From DUOH01 sp036562625 (GTDB taxonomy: Bacteria; Bacillota; UBA4882; UBA10575), in contig DATCJV010000133.1 in NCBI GenBank assembly GCA_036562625.1, positions 1 to 6,446 on the forward strand: a stretch of DNA of 6,446 nucleotides, in the 5' to 3' direction. Made by a program: the position numbers and the translations under genes. A model generated the notes under the pieces. It did not search any database and was not told the DNA's origin. It was given only the letters and a program-made list of their open reading frames with translations. Positions 1 through 5,787 of this stretch are shown here, piece by piece. How positions within the stretch are numbered: position 1 is the first letter of the stretch; every line of letters starts with the position of its first letter.

Positions 1-1303
1 CCAGCGGACCACCTTCCCCAAGGCCGCCAAGGAGATTTTTTTTGGACGCGGTTCTGCCGCACAACAACTGGCGAAGGCCGTGGAAAAGAAATCTTCCGAC
101 ATGCTCGTGGTCGTCGGAGCGTCAAGCTCTAAAACCCAATCTATTCAAGAATGTTTGCAAAAGATCTTTCAAGCGGCCAGAAAAGTCCAGATCTTTGAGG
201 TACAAGGCCACGCCGACCAGCAAACGATCCGCGGCGGTATAGAAGCTGTGCATAGAATCGACCCTGATCATTTGCTCGTCATCGGCGGTGGCACCACTCT
301 TGATGTGGGCAAAGCCATCGCCGGTTTAGCCCGCCAGGAGGGTGGGGAAGAGATCACTCCTTTCCAAACAGGAGAAAGAGAGCTCAATCCGGATAAGGTT
401 TTACCGTGGATTGCCGTGCCGACCACCTCCGGCACAGGCTCGGAAAGTACCAACAATGCCGTGGTGGAACTGGGGGAAGAAAAACGCAGTATTCGAAAGA
501 TCCCTCCCCCGGCAATGATCATCGCGGACCCATGCCTGACCGATTCTCTGCCACTCTCCTCCACCATCATTTCACTGGTAGACGCTATGGCACAGTCCCT
601 TGAGGTCATCACCCATGCCGCGGCTACTCCGGCGGTCCAAACCCTCTCCCTTGCCGCTTTCCTCAATCTGGCCCAAGGGATGCAAGCCCTAATCCAAGAT
701 GAAAAAAACCCGCCCGGAGAACGGGCTTCTTCAAATAAGGACGGCCCCTCCGCAAGAATACCTTCTGCGCCGACCGCCTCCAAACTTACCATCAGTCCGG
801 AAATCCGTACTACCCTAAGCTGGGGTAGTCTTTTGATGGGAATTGCCTTTGCCCACGCCGGGCTTGGGCTCCCCCATGCGCTGGTCCATTTCTGTATGAA
901 ATTTGGTCTGGCCCACGGGCAGATGGTGGGAATGCTGCTCGTTCCCGGACTGGCGGTTCAAGCATTATCTGATGGGGAGTCCGCTCTCCGCCTGGCCAGA
1001 GTGGAGCAGGCCTTTATTAACTCAGCTGAGGAAATTTCTCTGAACATTAGCTTTGACCAGGAGACAACCGCTTCTGCAGATTTTTATTTCAGCAGACTCC
1101 TGGGTTGGCTGGAGGGGTCTATCACCAAATTATTCACCCGGGTTGGTTTGGCGACTTCTCTGCAAAAAGCCGGTCTTAGCGCCGCCGACCTTGATTGGAT
1201 TACCGCGCAAGAGTATGCCCTGGGCGCCTCCTTTGGTGTTCCAAAACGCCGGGCGACCAAAGACGAACTCCGGACCGTCCTCCAAAAAGCCTGGTCGAAG
1301 TAG
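1..1303 (+). CDS. Iron-containing alcohol dehydrogenase, 5'-partial
   Basis: This is an NAD(P)-linked, metal-dependent dehydrogenase of the iron-containing alcohol dehydrogenase family, probably cytosolic; its substrate cannot be told from sequence. The frame is open to the left edge (first whole codon at 2). The residues before GTG 80, including EIFFGRGSAAQQLAKAV, match the family's N-terminal strand and nucleotide-binding entry, so GTG 80 is not the true start and the gene begins off the window. Visible motifs are GGGTTLDVGKA (about 284-316), VPTTSGTGSES (416-448), the metal region DAMAQSLE (from 581) and HALVH...AHG (875-919). The usual ligands are Asp, His, His, His. Here Asp (581), the third-site His (875) and the fourth-site His (914) are kept, but the second ligand is Gln (593-595). 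A hydrophilic insertion of about 25-30 residues (about 700-785) separates helices that are normally close together. No clear terminator follows. The family call is secure; the enzymatic activity is less so. Confidence 0.9.
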   Translation, partial: QRTTFPKAAKEIFFGRGSAAQQLAKAVEKKSSDMLVVVGASSSKTQSIQECLQKIFQAARKVQIFEVQGHADQQTIRGGIEAVHRIDPDHLLVIGGGTTLDVGKAIAGLARQEGGEEITPFQTGERELNPDKVLPWIAVPTTSGTGSESTNNAVVELGEEKRSIRKIPPPAMIIADPCLTDSLPLSSTIISLVDAMAQSLEVITHAAATPAVQTLSLAAFLNLAQGMQALIQDEKNPPGERASSNKDGPSARIPSAPTASKLTISPEIRTTLSWGSLLMGIAFAHAGLGLPHALVHFCMKFGLAHGQMVGMLLVPGLAVQALSDGESALRLARVEQAFINSAEEISLNISFDQETTASADFYFSRLLGWLEGSITKLFTRVGLATSLQKAGLSAADLDWITAQEYALGASFGVPKRRATKDELRTVLQKAWSK

Positions 1304-1348
1304 AGAACGGCCCCGGTCTGATCCCCAAACCCGGCCTATCGCTGTCAG

Positions 1349-1365
1349 CTTGCCATTATGGCAAG
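1349..1365. repeat. Perfect inverted repeat over the -35 element
   Basis: CTTGCCA-TTA-TGGCAAG is a perfect 7-bp inverted repeat with a 3-base centre that fully covers the -35 hexamer TTGCCA. It has no following T-tract, so a terminator reading is poor. A binding site for a dimeric regulator is the more natural reading, but this is inferred from position and symmetry only. Confidence 0.5.
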
Positions 1366-1378
1366 AAAGACTTATAAT
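1350..1378 (+). promoter_or_regulatory. Sigma-A-type promoter for the DUF2156-Eis operon
   Basis: TTGCCA (1350-1355) and a perfect TATAAT (1373-1378) are separated by exactly 17 bases, matching the vegetative consensus at 11 of 12 positions. Transcription would start near 1385, giving a leader of about 215 nt before the TTG start at 1601. The promoter lies in the gap between the dehydrogenase stop and the next gene, on the correct strand. Two inverted repeats overlap its -35 and -10 elements. Confidence 0.75.
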
Positions 1379-1403
1379 ATATCACAACATGTATATATTA
1401 TAA
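1372..1403. repeat. 11-bp AT-only inverted repeat over the -10 element
   Basis: TTATAATATAT (1372-1382) and ATATATTATAA (1393-1403) are perfect reverse complements around a 10-base centre that itself holds ACA/TGT. The left arm contains the -10 TATAAT, and the right arm plus one base contains a second TATAAT (1399-1404). It could be an operator, or a hairpin at the very 5' end of the transcript. AT-rich palindromes arise by chance more easily than GC-rich ones, but 11 exact pairs is long. Confidence 0.5.
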
Positions 1404-1600
1404 TGAAGTGAAAATAGAAAGTAATATCACTCATTCCGAACGGGCTTACTCCTCGCCGATTGCTTTTTGCATCTAGACAAAAGACTGTCTTCGTGAGCTC
1501 TTGCTTTCAACATTCTGTACTGTGGCGCATAATAATAGTAGTATTATCTCGCCTAACTTGGATAAAACCGGCCATGAACTGTAGTAGGAGGATTCCCCTT
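1385..1600 (+). other. Long 5' leader without a recognised element
   Basis: This roughly 215-nt stretch between the predicted transcription start and the TTG start holds no T-box motif, no c-di-GMP riboswitch core and no recognised RNA family. It contains two small hairpins: AGACA/TGTCT (1475-1490), and ATAATA-GTAG-TATTAT (1532-1547). The downstream coding frame stays open through part of it, from 1460, but without a ribosome binding site there or family-like residues, so I treat it as untranslated. Confidence 0.4.
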
Positions 1601-1603
1601 TTG
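1586..1603 (+). promoter_or_regulatory. Ribosome binding site that fixes the TTG start at 1601
   Basis: AGGAGGA (1586-1592) has its AGGAGG core 9 nt from TTG 1601, which is near-ideal spacing. No comparable site precedes ATG 1574 or TTG 1460. This decides the DUF2156 start and shortens the longest open frame by 47 codons. Confidence 0.8.
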
Positions 1604-2479
1604 TTCAGACCAATAACCATAAACGATCTGTCATTATACAAAAAACATGTTCACCACGAGATTGAGGTCTCTGATCTCTCTTTTGTCTCTCTTTATATCT
1701 GGAAGGATTCCTATCAAGTCAAATTAGCTGAATTTAAGGACGCTCTCTTATTTCTCTGTGTTTACCGGGAAGAAACCTATCTTCTCCCTCCGCTGGGCAC
1801 GACTGAAGCAATCCTTCCCTTGCTGAAGGAGGCGGTCTCCTATTTTCACCGGCAAGAGATGCCTTTCAAAATGAAAGCCGTCCCCCCCGGAACCGCCGAG
1901 TTCATTCTGGCTAACCTACCCGGCCGCTATAGTCTGGCGCCGGACCGGAAAAATTGGGACTACATTTATCTGACCAAAGACTTGATTGAGTTAAAAGGCC
2001 GCAAATACCAGCAGAAAAGGAACCACCTCAATAAATTCAAACAAACCTACGACTACTCCTATGAACCTTTAACCCGGAAATACATAGATGACTGTTTTAG
2101 AATGTTTGAAGAATGGGCGGAGGATAAGGGAGACAGCCCAACCATTCAAGAGGAGCGGCTCGCCTTGACGAAGGCCTTGCAGAACATGGACGCTCTACAG
2201 TTAAAGGGAGGCGTCCTCAGAGTAAACGGCCGGGTGGAGGCTTTCTCCCTGGGCAGCCTCCTCAACCGGGAAACCGCGCTCATCCATTTTGAAAAGGCGA
2301 ACCACAAATTATCCGGAATCTACTCTGTAATCAATCAACACTTTGTGGAGAAAGCCTGGTTTATGACGAAATATATCAATCGTGAGGATGACATGGGTGT
2401 ACCAGGCTTGCGCGAGGCGAAGAAGAGATATCATCCTGCCCGGATGATTGAAAAATACGTTATTACTGAAGAGCGGTGA
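1601..2479 (+). CDS. DUF2156 protein (phosphatidylglycerol lysyltransferase C-terminal-like fold)
   Basis: This is a 292-residue protein of the DUF2156 family, which shares the tandem acetyltransferase-like fold of the C-terminal domain of MprF-type lysyltransferases and FemX-like aminoacyl transferases. The standalone members have no settled function; transfer of an aminoacyl or acyl group is only an inference. Family-typical segments are LKGRKYQQKRNHLNKF (131-146), FEKAN (230-234) and the C-terminal NREDDMGVPGLREAKKRYHP (260-279). No membrane segments are seen, so it lacks the flippase part of MprF and should be cytosolic. I chose TTG 1601 because AGGAGG lies at 1586-1591 with a 9-nt spacer, because the residues FRPITINDLSLY right after it match the usual N-terminus, and because the length then fits the family (about 290-300). 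The frame runs open back to TTG 1460, and an in-frame ATG at 1574 sits upstream of the AGGAGG, but neither has support. It is the first gene of a two-gene operon. Confidence 0.85.
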   Translation: MFRPITINDLSLYKKHVHHEIEVSDLSFVSLYIWKDSYQVKLAEFKDALLFLCVYREETYLLPPLGTTEAILPLLKEAVSYFHRQEMPFKMKAVPPGTAEFILANLPGRYSLAPDRKNWDYIYLTKDLIELKGRKYQQKRNHLNKFKQTYDYSYEPLTRKYIDDCFRMFEEWAEDKGDSPTIQEERLALTKALQNMDALQLKGGVLRVNGRVEAFSLGSLLNRETALIHFEKANHKLSGIYSVINQHFVEKAWFMTKYINREDDMGVPGLREAKKRYHPARMIEKYVITEER

Positions 2480-2486
2480 ATAAATA

Positions 2487-3782
2487 ATGGCCATTAGGAC
2501 CTTATACGCCTGGGAACTGGATACCGCCAAAGAAATCTGGTTAAGCTGTTTTGACGATCAACCGGCCTTTGTGGACTGGTACTTTGCCCACCGGGTTAAG
2601 CCCCACGAAGTTATGGGCTATTTTCAAGACGCCACGGAAGAGTCTTTACTGGCTAATCTGCATATGGCCCCTTATCAACTCCGCCTGCGTAATACGGTTT
2701 TTTCTTCCGCCTACCTCATCGCCTTAGCCACCAGGCCCGAATATCGACGAAGAGGAATCGCCAAAGAACTTCTAAGCTATACCTTGACTCACCTGGCGGG
2801 GAAAGGAATCTACTTTACCATACTCCTGCCCTTTGATCTCAAGTTCTATACCAGATTAGGCTGGGGAATCATCTCCAGACGCCAAACCGTCAAGTTGAAG
2901 TCATCACCTCCTGACCACCAAGGCGACGGCGCCAGGGCTTCATCCACCCCCGCACAAAGGCACCAGGGTGCGGAGATCAGACGTTTTGACAGTTTTACCA
3001 ATGTCGCTCCGGAGATTCCACAGCTGCAGACGGTCTATGAAAAATGGGCAGACCGCTTTGCCGGTCTCCTCCTTCGCCAACCGCGGGATTGGTCCGGTCT
3101 GCTCTTCGACCACTACCTCGATGGCGGGGAAGTCTTGCTCTCCGGAACAAGCAGCAACGGTCAGGCAGAACCCACCGGCTACGCTTTGGTACTTCCTACC
3201 CCGGAAGCAACCACCATTAGAGAAATTGCTTATACTACTCTGGAAGCAGGAGAAAAGATCCTCCGGTACCTTTCCGCCGGACAGTACCCAGATACCTGCC
3301 GGCGTTTTACCCGCGCGGAACCTTCCTCCTTCATTTGGACGGCGCCCGGTGATGATCCTTTGGTGGATGCTCTGACCGGTAAAGTCGCGCCAAAAATCTT
3401 CACCGAACTCAATCTGGAAAAAAGCCCGTACATGTTAGGAAGAATCACGGATCTGGCCGGCTTTATCAGGCAACTACCCCATCCGGGCCTCCCCTTTCAA
3501 CTGCGTTTAGAAGTACACGATCCCTTACTCCCGCAGAACTGCGGAGTCTTTGAACTATATCCCGGCGAAAACGGGAGGTTCGGCTTTGCTCCTTCCAGTG
3601 GCCCGCCGGAGATCAGTTGTGGAATCAGCTTCCTTACCGGTCTGCTCGTTGGCGAAACGCCCACCCCCACCGAACCGGTTGACCCGCCTACGTCAAGACT
3701 ACGGGTGCGGGAAAAAAAATACCTTTCTCTGCTCAGAAAGGTATTTCCCCAAACTGCAAACTATTTTAATGATTATTTCTAA
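2487..3782 (+). CDS. Eis-like GNAT N-acetyltransferase with SCP2-like C-terminal domain
   Basis: This is a 431-residue acetyl-CoA-dependent N-acetyltransferase of the Eis family; characterised Eis enzymes acetylate aminoglycosides and other amines at several positions. The first GNAT domain (about 1-130) shows the acetyl-CoA pyrophosphate-binding loop TRPEYRRRGIAKEL (82-95) and the family signature FYTRLGW (120-126). Tyr121 corresponds in position to the catalytic Tyr of Eis. A second, degenerate acetyltransferase-like domain (about 155-320) follows a polar linker rich in Ser, Gly and Pro (about 135-160). The C-terminal region (about 325-425) is sterol-carrier-like. The protein ends in Tyr-Phe; in mycobacterial Eis the C-terminal Phe carboxylate enters the active site, so the terminal Phe here fits the family mechanism. 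The start ATG is 7 nt after the DUF2156 stop, with only a weak Shine-Dalgarno, which points to translational coupling. The last codons also encode the opposite-strand terminator of the convergent gene. Whether this copy gives drug resistance is unknown. Confidence 0.88.
   Translation: MAIRTLYAWELDTAKEIWLSCFDDQPAFVDWYFAHRVKPHEVMGYFQDATEESLLANLHMAPYQLRLRNTVFSSAYLIALATRPEYRRRGIAKELLSYTLTHLAGKGIYFTILLPFDLKFYTRLGWGIISRRQTVKLKSSPPDHQGDGARASSTPAQRHQGAEIRRFDSFTNVAPEIPQLQTVYEKWADRFAGLLLRQPRDWSGLLFDHYLDGGEVLLSGTSSNGQAEPTGYALVLPTPEATTIREIAYTTLEAGEKILRYLSAGQYPDTCRRFTRAEPSSFIWTAPGDDPLVDALTGKVAPKIFTELNLEKSPYMLGRITDLAGFIRQLPHPGLPFQLRLEVHDPLLPQNCGVFELYPGENGRFGFAPSSGPPEISCGISFLTGLLVGETPTPTEPVDPPTSRLRVREKKYLSLLRKVFPQTANYFNDYF
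3712..3746 (-). terminator. Intrinsic terminator of the CBS-GGDEF gene, inside the Eis-like CDS
   Basis: AAATACCTTTCT (3717-3728) and AGAAAGGTATTT (3735-3746) are perfect 12-bp complements around a 6-base loop. Read on the minus strand, the stem is followed by a T-tract from the eight A's at 3712-3719, the classic intrinsic terminator layout. It begins 73 nt past the minus-strand stop at 3819. On the plus strand the hairpin is followed only by TTTCCCC and lies upstream of that gene's own stop, so it serves the minus strand. Confidence 0.8.
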
Positions 3783-3818
3783 TCTAATCCAAGCAACATC
3801 CCCGCCTGAACCGGCAAC

Positions 3819-4739
3819 CTATTTCGAGGAGAAGGCGGCAAACGGATTCGCCGGAGAATCTCCATTTCCGGAATGATCAGCGCTGCCGCATTCCAAGCGT
3901 TCCGCCACTACCACCGGTTTATTTTCCCGTTTGGCTCTGGTCGAGGCCAAACTGGCCAGGTTAATCAATTGACAGATGGTAAGATCAGGCCTTTGATCTC
4001 TACTCGTCTTCCGTCGTCCCCCGGCCACTCCGGCGGAACAAGAAACCGCCATCCCCACCGGCCAAGGATACTCCTTCACGCTTTTCACCATCTCTTTTGC
4101 CAATTCTATGGCTTCAGAGAGTGTGCGTGAACTGATGATCGCAAATTCATCCCCGGCATACCTGCATAAAAAGTCATCCCGGTCATGGACGATTTTGTTA
4201 TTCAGCAACACAGCGACCTGCTGCAGGATGTTGTCCCCTTGTATATGCCCATGCTCCTTGTCGATCAAACCGAAGTTATCCAGATCAAAAAAGATCACCG
4301 ACACTTCAAACCCTTGTTCCAGAATCTCAGCGCCTTTTTTTACCATCATCTCCCCTCTGGGCAGACGGGTCAGCGGATCCCAATAACGCCAATACTCCGC
4401 CATTAGTGTTGTCTTGGTGATGATGCCGATTACTTCAGCTCTGTCGTTTACCACGACCAGGCGCTCGATTTCGTTTTCCGCCAATAACTCTTGAGCTTGC
4501 CAGAGCGGCGTATCCGGTTTGACAGTAATTACTTCTTTGGTCATCAAGTCACCAACCAGCTTATTGGGGTCAACAGCCCGCAGATCTCTGGAGGTGATGA
4601 CTCCAACCAGCTTATCGTCTTTTACTACAGGTAATCCCCCTATTTTATTGACGTTCATCAATCGAATGGCCTGACTAACTCTGCGTTCAGGAGAGATCAC
4701 AACCGGATCGACCGTCATAATATCGGAGATCTTAATCAT
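3819..4739 (-). CDS. CBS-pair and GGDEF domain protein (putative diguanylate cyclase)
   Basis: This 306-residue cytosolic signalling protein has two CBS motifs (about 7-52 and 64-115), which usually bind adenine nucleotides, followed by a GGDEF domain (about 120-280). There is no membrane segment. The GGDEF entry DPLTRLPR (121-128), the metal-site segment FFDLDNF (150-156) and RYAGDEF (193-199) are present; AGDEF is a variant seen in active cyclases. There are notable departures. The usual FKxIND is FGLIDK (156-161), so the conserved Lys is Gly and the guanine-contacting Asn is Asp160, while the second guanine-contact Asp is kept (Asp169). The RxxD inhibitory site reads DRDD (186-189), so its Arg is missing. 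The C-terminal tail (284-306) is Gly, Ser and Pro rich. It may be a diguanylate cyclase without feedback inhibition, a cyclase of altered specificity, or a GGDEF used as a nucleotide sensor. It converges on the Eis-like gene with a 36-nt gap. A GGTGA 9 nt before the ATG is the likely ribosome site. Confidence 0.88.
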   Translation of the reverse strand: MIKISDIMTVDPVVISPERRVSQAIRLMNVNKIGGLPVVKDDKLVGVITSRDLRAVDPNKLVGDLMTKEVITVKPDTPLWQAQELLAENEIERLVVVNDRAEVIGIITKTTLMAEYWRYWDPLTRLPRGEMMVKKGAEILEQGFEVSVIFFDLDNFGLIDKEHGHIQGDNILQQVAVLLNNKIVHDRDDFLCRYAGDEFAIISSRTLSEAIELAKEMVKSVKEYPWPVGMAVSCSAGVAGGRRKTSRDQRPDLTICQLINLASLASTRAKRENKPVVVAERLECGSADHSGNGDSPANPFAAFSSK

Positions 4740-4762
4740 TGCCGGTCGTCACCGCTTTCCTT

Positions 4763-4939
4763 TTAAGCTTCACCTGAACCACCCTTTCCTTCTCCTTTAG
4801 GGACCTGCTTCAGTAAGAATGCTTTCTCACACTTATCCGGACAAACCTTATTTTTGCCACCTTTCGACATCAGTTTGAATAATCCTTTTATTTTTTCAAT
4901 ATTTCCATCTAAAAAAAATGGCAAAACGTGGTTTACCAT
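4763..4939 (-). CDS. Small basic CPDKC-motif protein, unknown function
   Basis: This is a 58-codon open frame in an otherwise unannotated gap, ending 23 nt before the CBS-GGDEF start. The product has a hydrophobic beginning (MVNHVLPFFLDG), an amphipathic Lys-rich stretch (NIEKIKGLFKLM), a CPDKC pair (Cys33 and Cys37), and a Gly/Lys tail ending GKGGSGEA. I do not recognise the family. The CxxxC pair might bind metal or form a disulphide, but this is conjecture. The start is uncertain. ATG 4939 has no good Shine-Dalgarno. The internal ATG of codon 24 has AAGGA 12 nt upstream, and the CTG before it has the same AAGGA at 9 nt, so a 35-36 residue product is possible. Close spacing to the CBS-GGDEF gene suggests co-transcription. 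The coding call rests on the protein-like sequence and the position only. Confidence 0.42.
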   Translation of the reverse strand: MVNHVLPFFLDGNIEKIKGLFKLMSKGGKNKVCPDKCEKAFLLKQVPKGEGKGGSGEA

Positions 4940-4965
4940 ACGATATATTGTATTTTTAATTTTTT

Positions 4966-5125
4966 TTATTTCTTTATATTGTAGTTAAGGGCAATTCGTT
5001 CGACTGCTGAAACTGCGGCTTTGACGACAAAACCCTTCATTACTTGGAGATATGTCGTTTTTTCCCTAAAAACCACCTCTTCTTCGCCAGTCCCTACATG
5101 TTTTGCGCCATTCTTCAGTCAGCAT
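4966..5125 (-). pseudogene. Small gene interrupted by a one-base frameshift (or sequencing error)
   Basis: On the minus strand an ATG at 5125 has AAGG 9 nt upstream (5138-5135) and begins MLTEEWRK, but this frame soon stops (19 residues). A second frame, open from about 5114 to the TAA at 4966, reads as convincing protein: GTGEEEVVFREKTTYLQVMK, then GFVVKAAVSAVERIALNYNI and KK. Removing a single base from the AAAA run at 5104-5101 joins the two into a continuous 52-residue protein with an acidic middle and an amphipathic C-terminal helix. I do not recognise the family. A fallback is a 24-residue ORF from ATG 5040. It lies after the hpf terminator and 26 nt before the next small ORF. It could be a decayed gene, a sequencing indel, or chance open frames. 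Confidence 0.3.
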
Positions 5126-5169
5126 AGACAATGGCCTTAACAAAGCCGCCTACCCGTCTAGGAAGAAAC

Positions 5170-5198
5170 AAAAAAGAGGCCGCCTGTAACGACCTCTT
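5170..5198 (-). terminator. Intrinsic terminator of hpf
   Basis: On the minus strand AAGAGGTCG pairs with CGGCCTCTT over 9 positions (one G-U wobble) around a 7-base loop, and the 3' arm runs into six T's (A's at 5170-5175 on plus). It begins about 20 nt after the hpf stop. Read on plus, the hairpin is followed by ACTTTTTATTTT, so it may also work in the other direction. Confidence 0.8.
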
Positions 5199-5218
5199 AC
5201 TTTTTATTTTATTGCTTT

Positions 5219-5749
5219 TTAAAACTCCGGCTCAATTAAGCCGTAATTGCCGTCCTTCCTTTTATAGACCACATTAACTTCTTCGGTATCCGCATTAAAG
5301 TAGACAAAGAAATCATGGCCTAAGAGATCCATTTGCATAATCGCTTCTTCCGTAGACATCGGTTTAATGGCGAACCGTTTGGTGCGTACAACCTTCGGTT
5401 CCGGCGCTTCTTCCACTTTTTCCTTAGAAGGAGGAATGACCACCTTGTTCTCTTCACGCAAACGCCGGTTAATCCGGGTTTTATACTTCCGGATTTGGCG
5501 TTCGATTTTATCAACTGCGCCGTCAATCGAAGCATACATATCCCCAGTCTTCTCTTCGCCGCGCAGTAATAAACCATTTATGGAAATGGTAATATCCACA
5601 ATATGTAACCCCCGTTCTATACCTAAACTTACTTGGGCTTCAAGGGGTTCCTGGGCAAAAAATTTTCCGATCTTTTCAACCTTTTTTTCAGCATATTGAC
5701 GGAGAGCGTCAGTTAAGTCTATATTCTTTCCTAAAATCTTTACCTCCAT
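5219..5749 (-). CDS. hpf: Ribosome hibernation promoting factor, long form
   Basis: This 176-residue protein binds the decoding region of the 30S subunit in stationary phase and, in its long form, pairs 70S ribosomes into inactive 100S dimers. The N-terminal S30AE ribosome-binding domain (about 1-100) includes MEVKILGKNIDLTDALRQYA and the basic helix around KIERQIRKYKTRINRRLRE (81-99). A charged Pro/Glu linker (about 101-122) leads to the C-terminal dimerisation domain (124-176), with KRFAIKPMSTEEAIMQMDLL (124-143) and the GHDFFVYFNADTEEVNVVYK segment (144-163). Length and both domains are typical of Bacillota long HPF. The start ATG 5749 has AAGGAG (5763-5758) with an 8-nt spacer. A sigma-H-like promoter lies just upstream and an intrinsic terminator just downstream, so it appears to be its own transcription unit. 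Identification is secure. Confidence 0.97.
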   Translation of the reverse strand: MEVKILGKNIDLTDALRQYAEKKVEKIGKFFAQEPLEAQVSLGIERGLHIVDITISINGLLLRGEEKTGDMYASIDGAVDKIERQIRKYKTRINRRLREENKVVIPPSKEKVEEAPEPKVVRTKRFAIKPMSTEEAIMQMDLLGHDFFVYFNADTEEVNVVYKRKDGNYGLIEPEF

Positions 5750-5787
5750 CTAATCCACTCCTTCCTTCAATCTGGGTTCTACTAGAT

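Noticed and set aside
80..82. GTG as the start of the alcohol dehydrogenase
   Set aside because: The frame is open to the left edge, and the residues before it match the conserved family N-terminus, so the gene is truncated by the window rather than starting here.
268..792. 174-codon minus-strand open frame
   Set aside because: It lies opposite the well-supported dehydrogenase gene, has no recognisable motif or ribosome site, and is explained as a complement-strand shadow.
1460..1600. N-terminal extension of the DUF2156 protein from TTG 1460 or ATG 1574
   Set aside because: Neither start has a ribosome site, the residues do not look like the family, and a strong AGGAGG inside this stretch points to TTG 1601.
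1304..1600. Riboswitch or T-box in the operon leader
   Set aside because: No T-box consensus, c-di-GMP riboswitch core or other known aptamer core is visible, only short AT-rich hairpins.
2968..3375. 135-codon plus-strand open frame inside the Eis-like gene
   Set aside because: It is in another frame of a gene with clear domain motifs, and its product has no recognisable features.
3873..4406. Plus-strand open frames across the CBS-GGDEF gene
   Set aside because: The minus-strand frame has clear CBS and GGDEF motifs; the plus frames are shadows.
4872..4906. Minus-strand promoter TTGCCA-N17-TATTGA inside the small ORF region
   Set aside because: The -10 matches only 3 of 6 positions in an AT-rich stretch where such matches are expected by chance.
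4740..4990. c-di-GMP riboswitch before the CBS-GGDEF gene
   Set aside because: I looked for the conserved core on the minus strand and did not find it; the region reads better as a small coding frame.
5320..5699. Other-frame open frames over hpf
   Set aside because: They overlap an unambiguous hpf gene and carry no family-like sequence.
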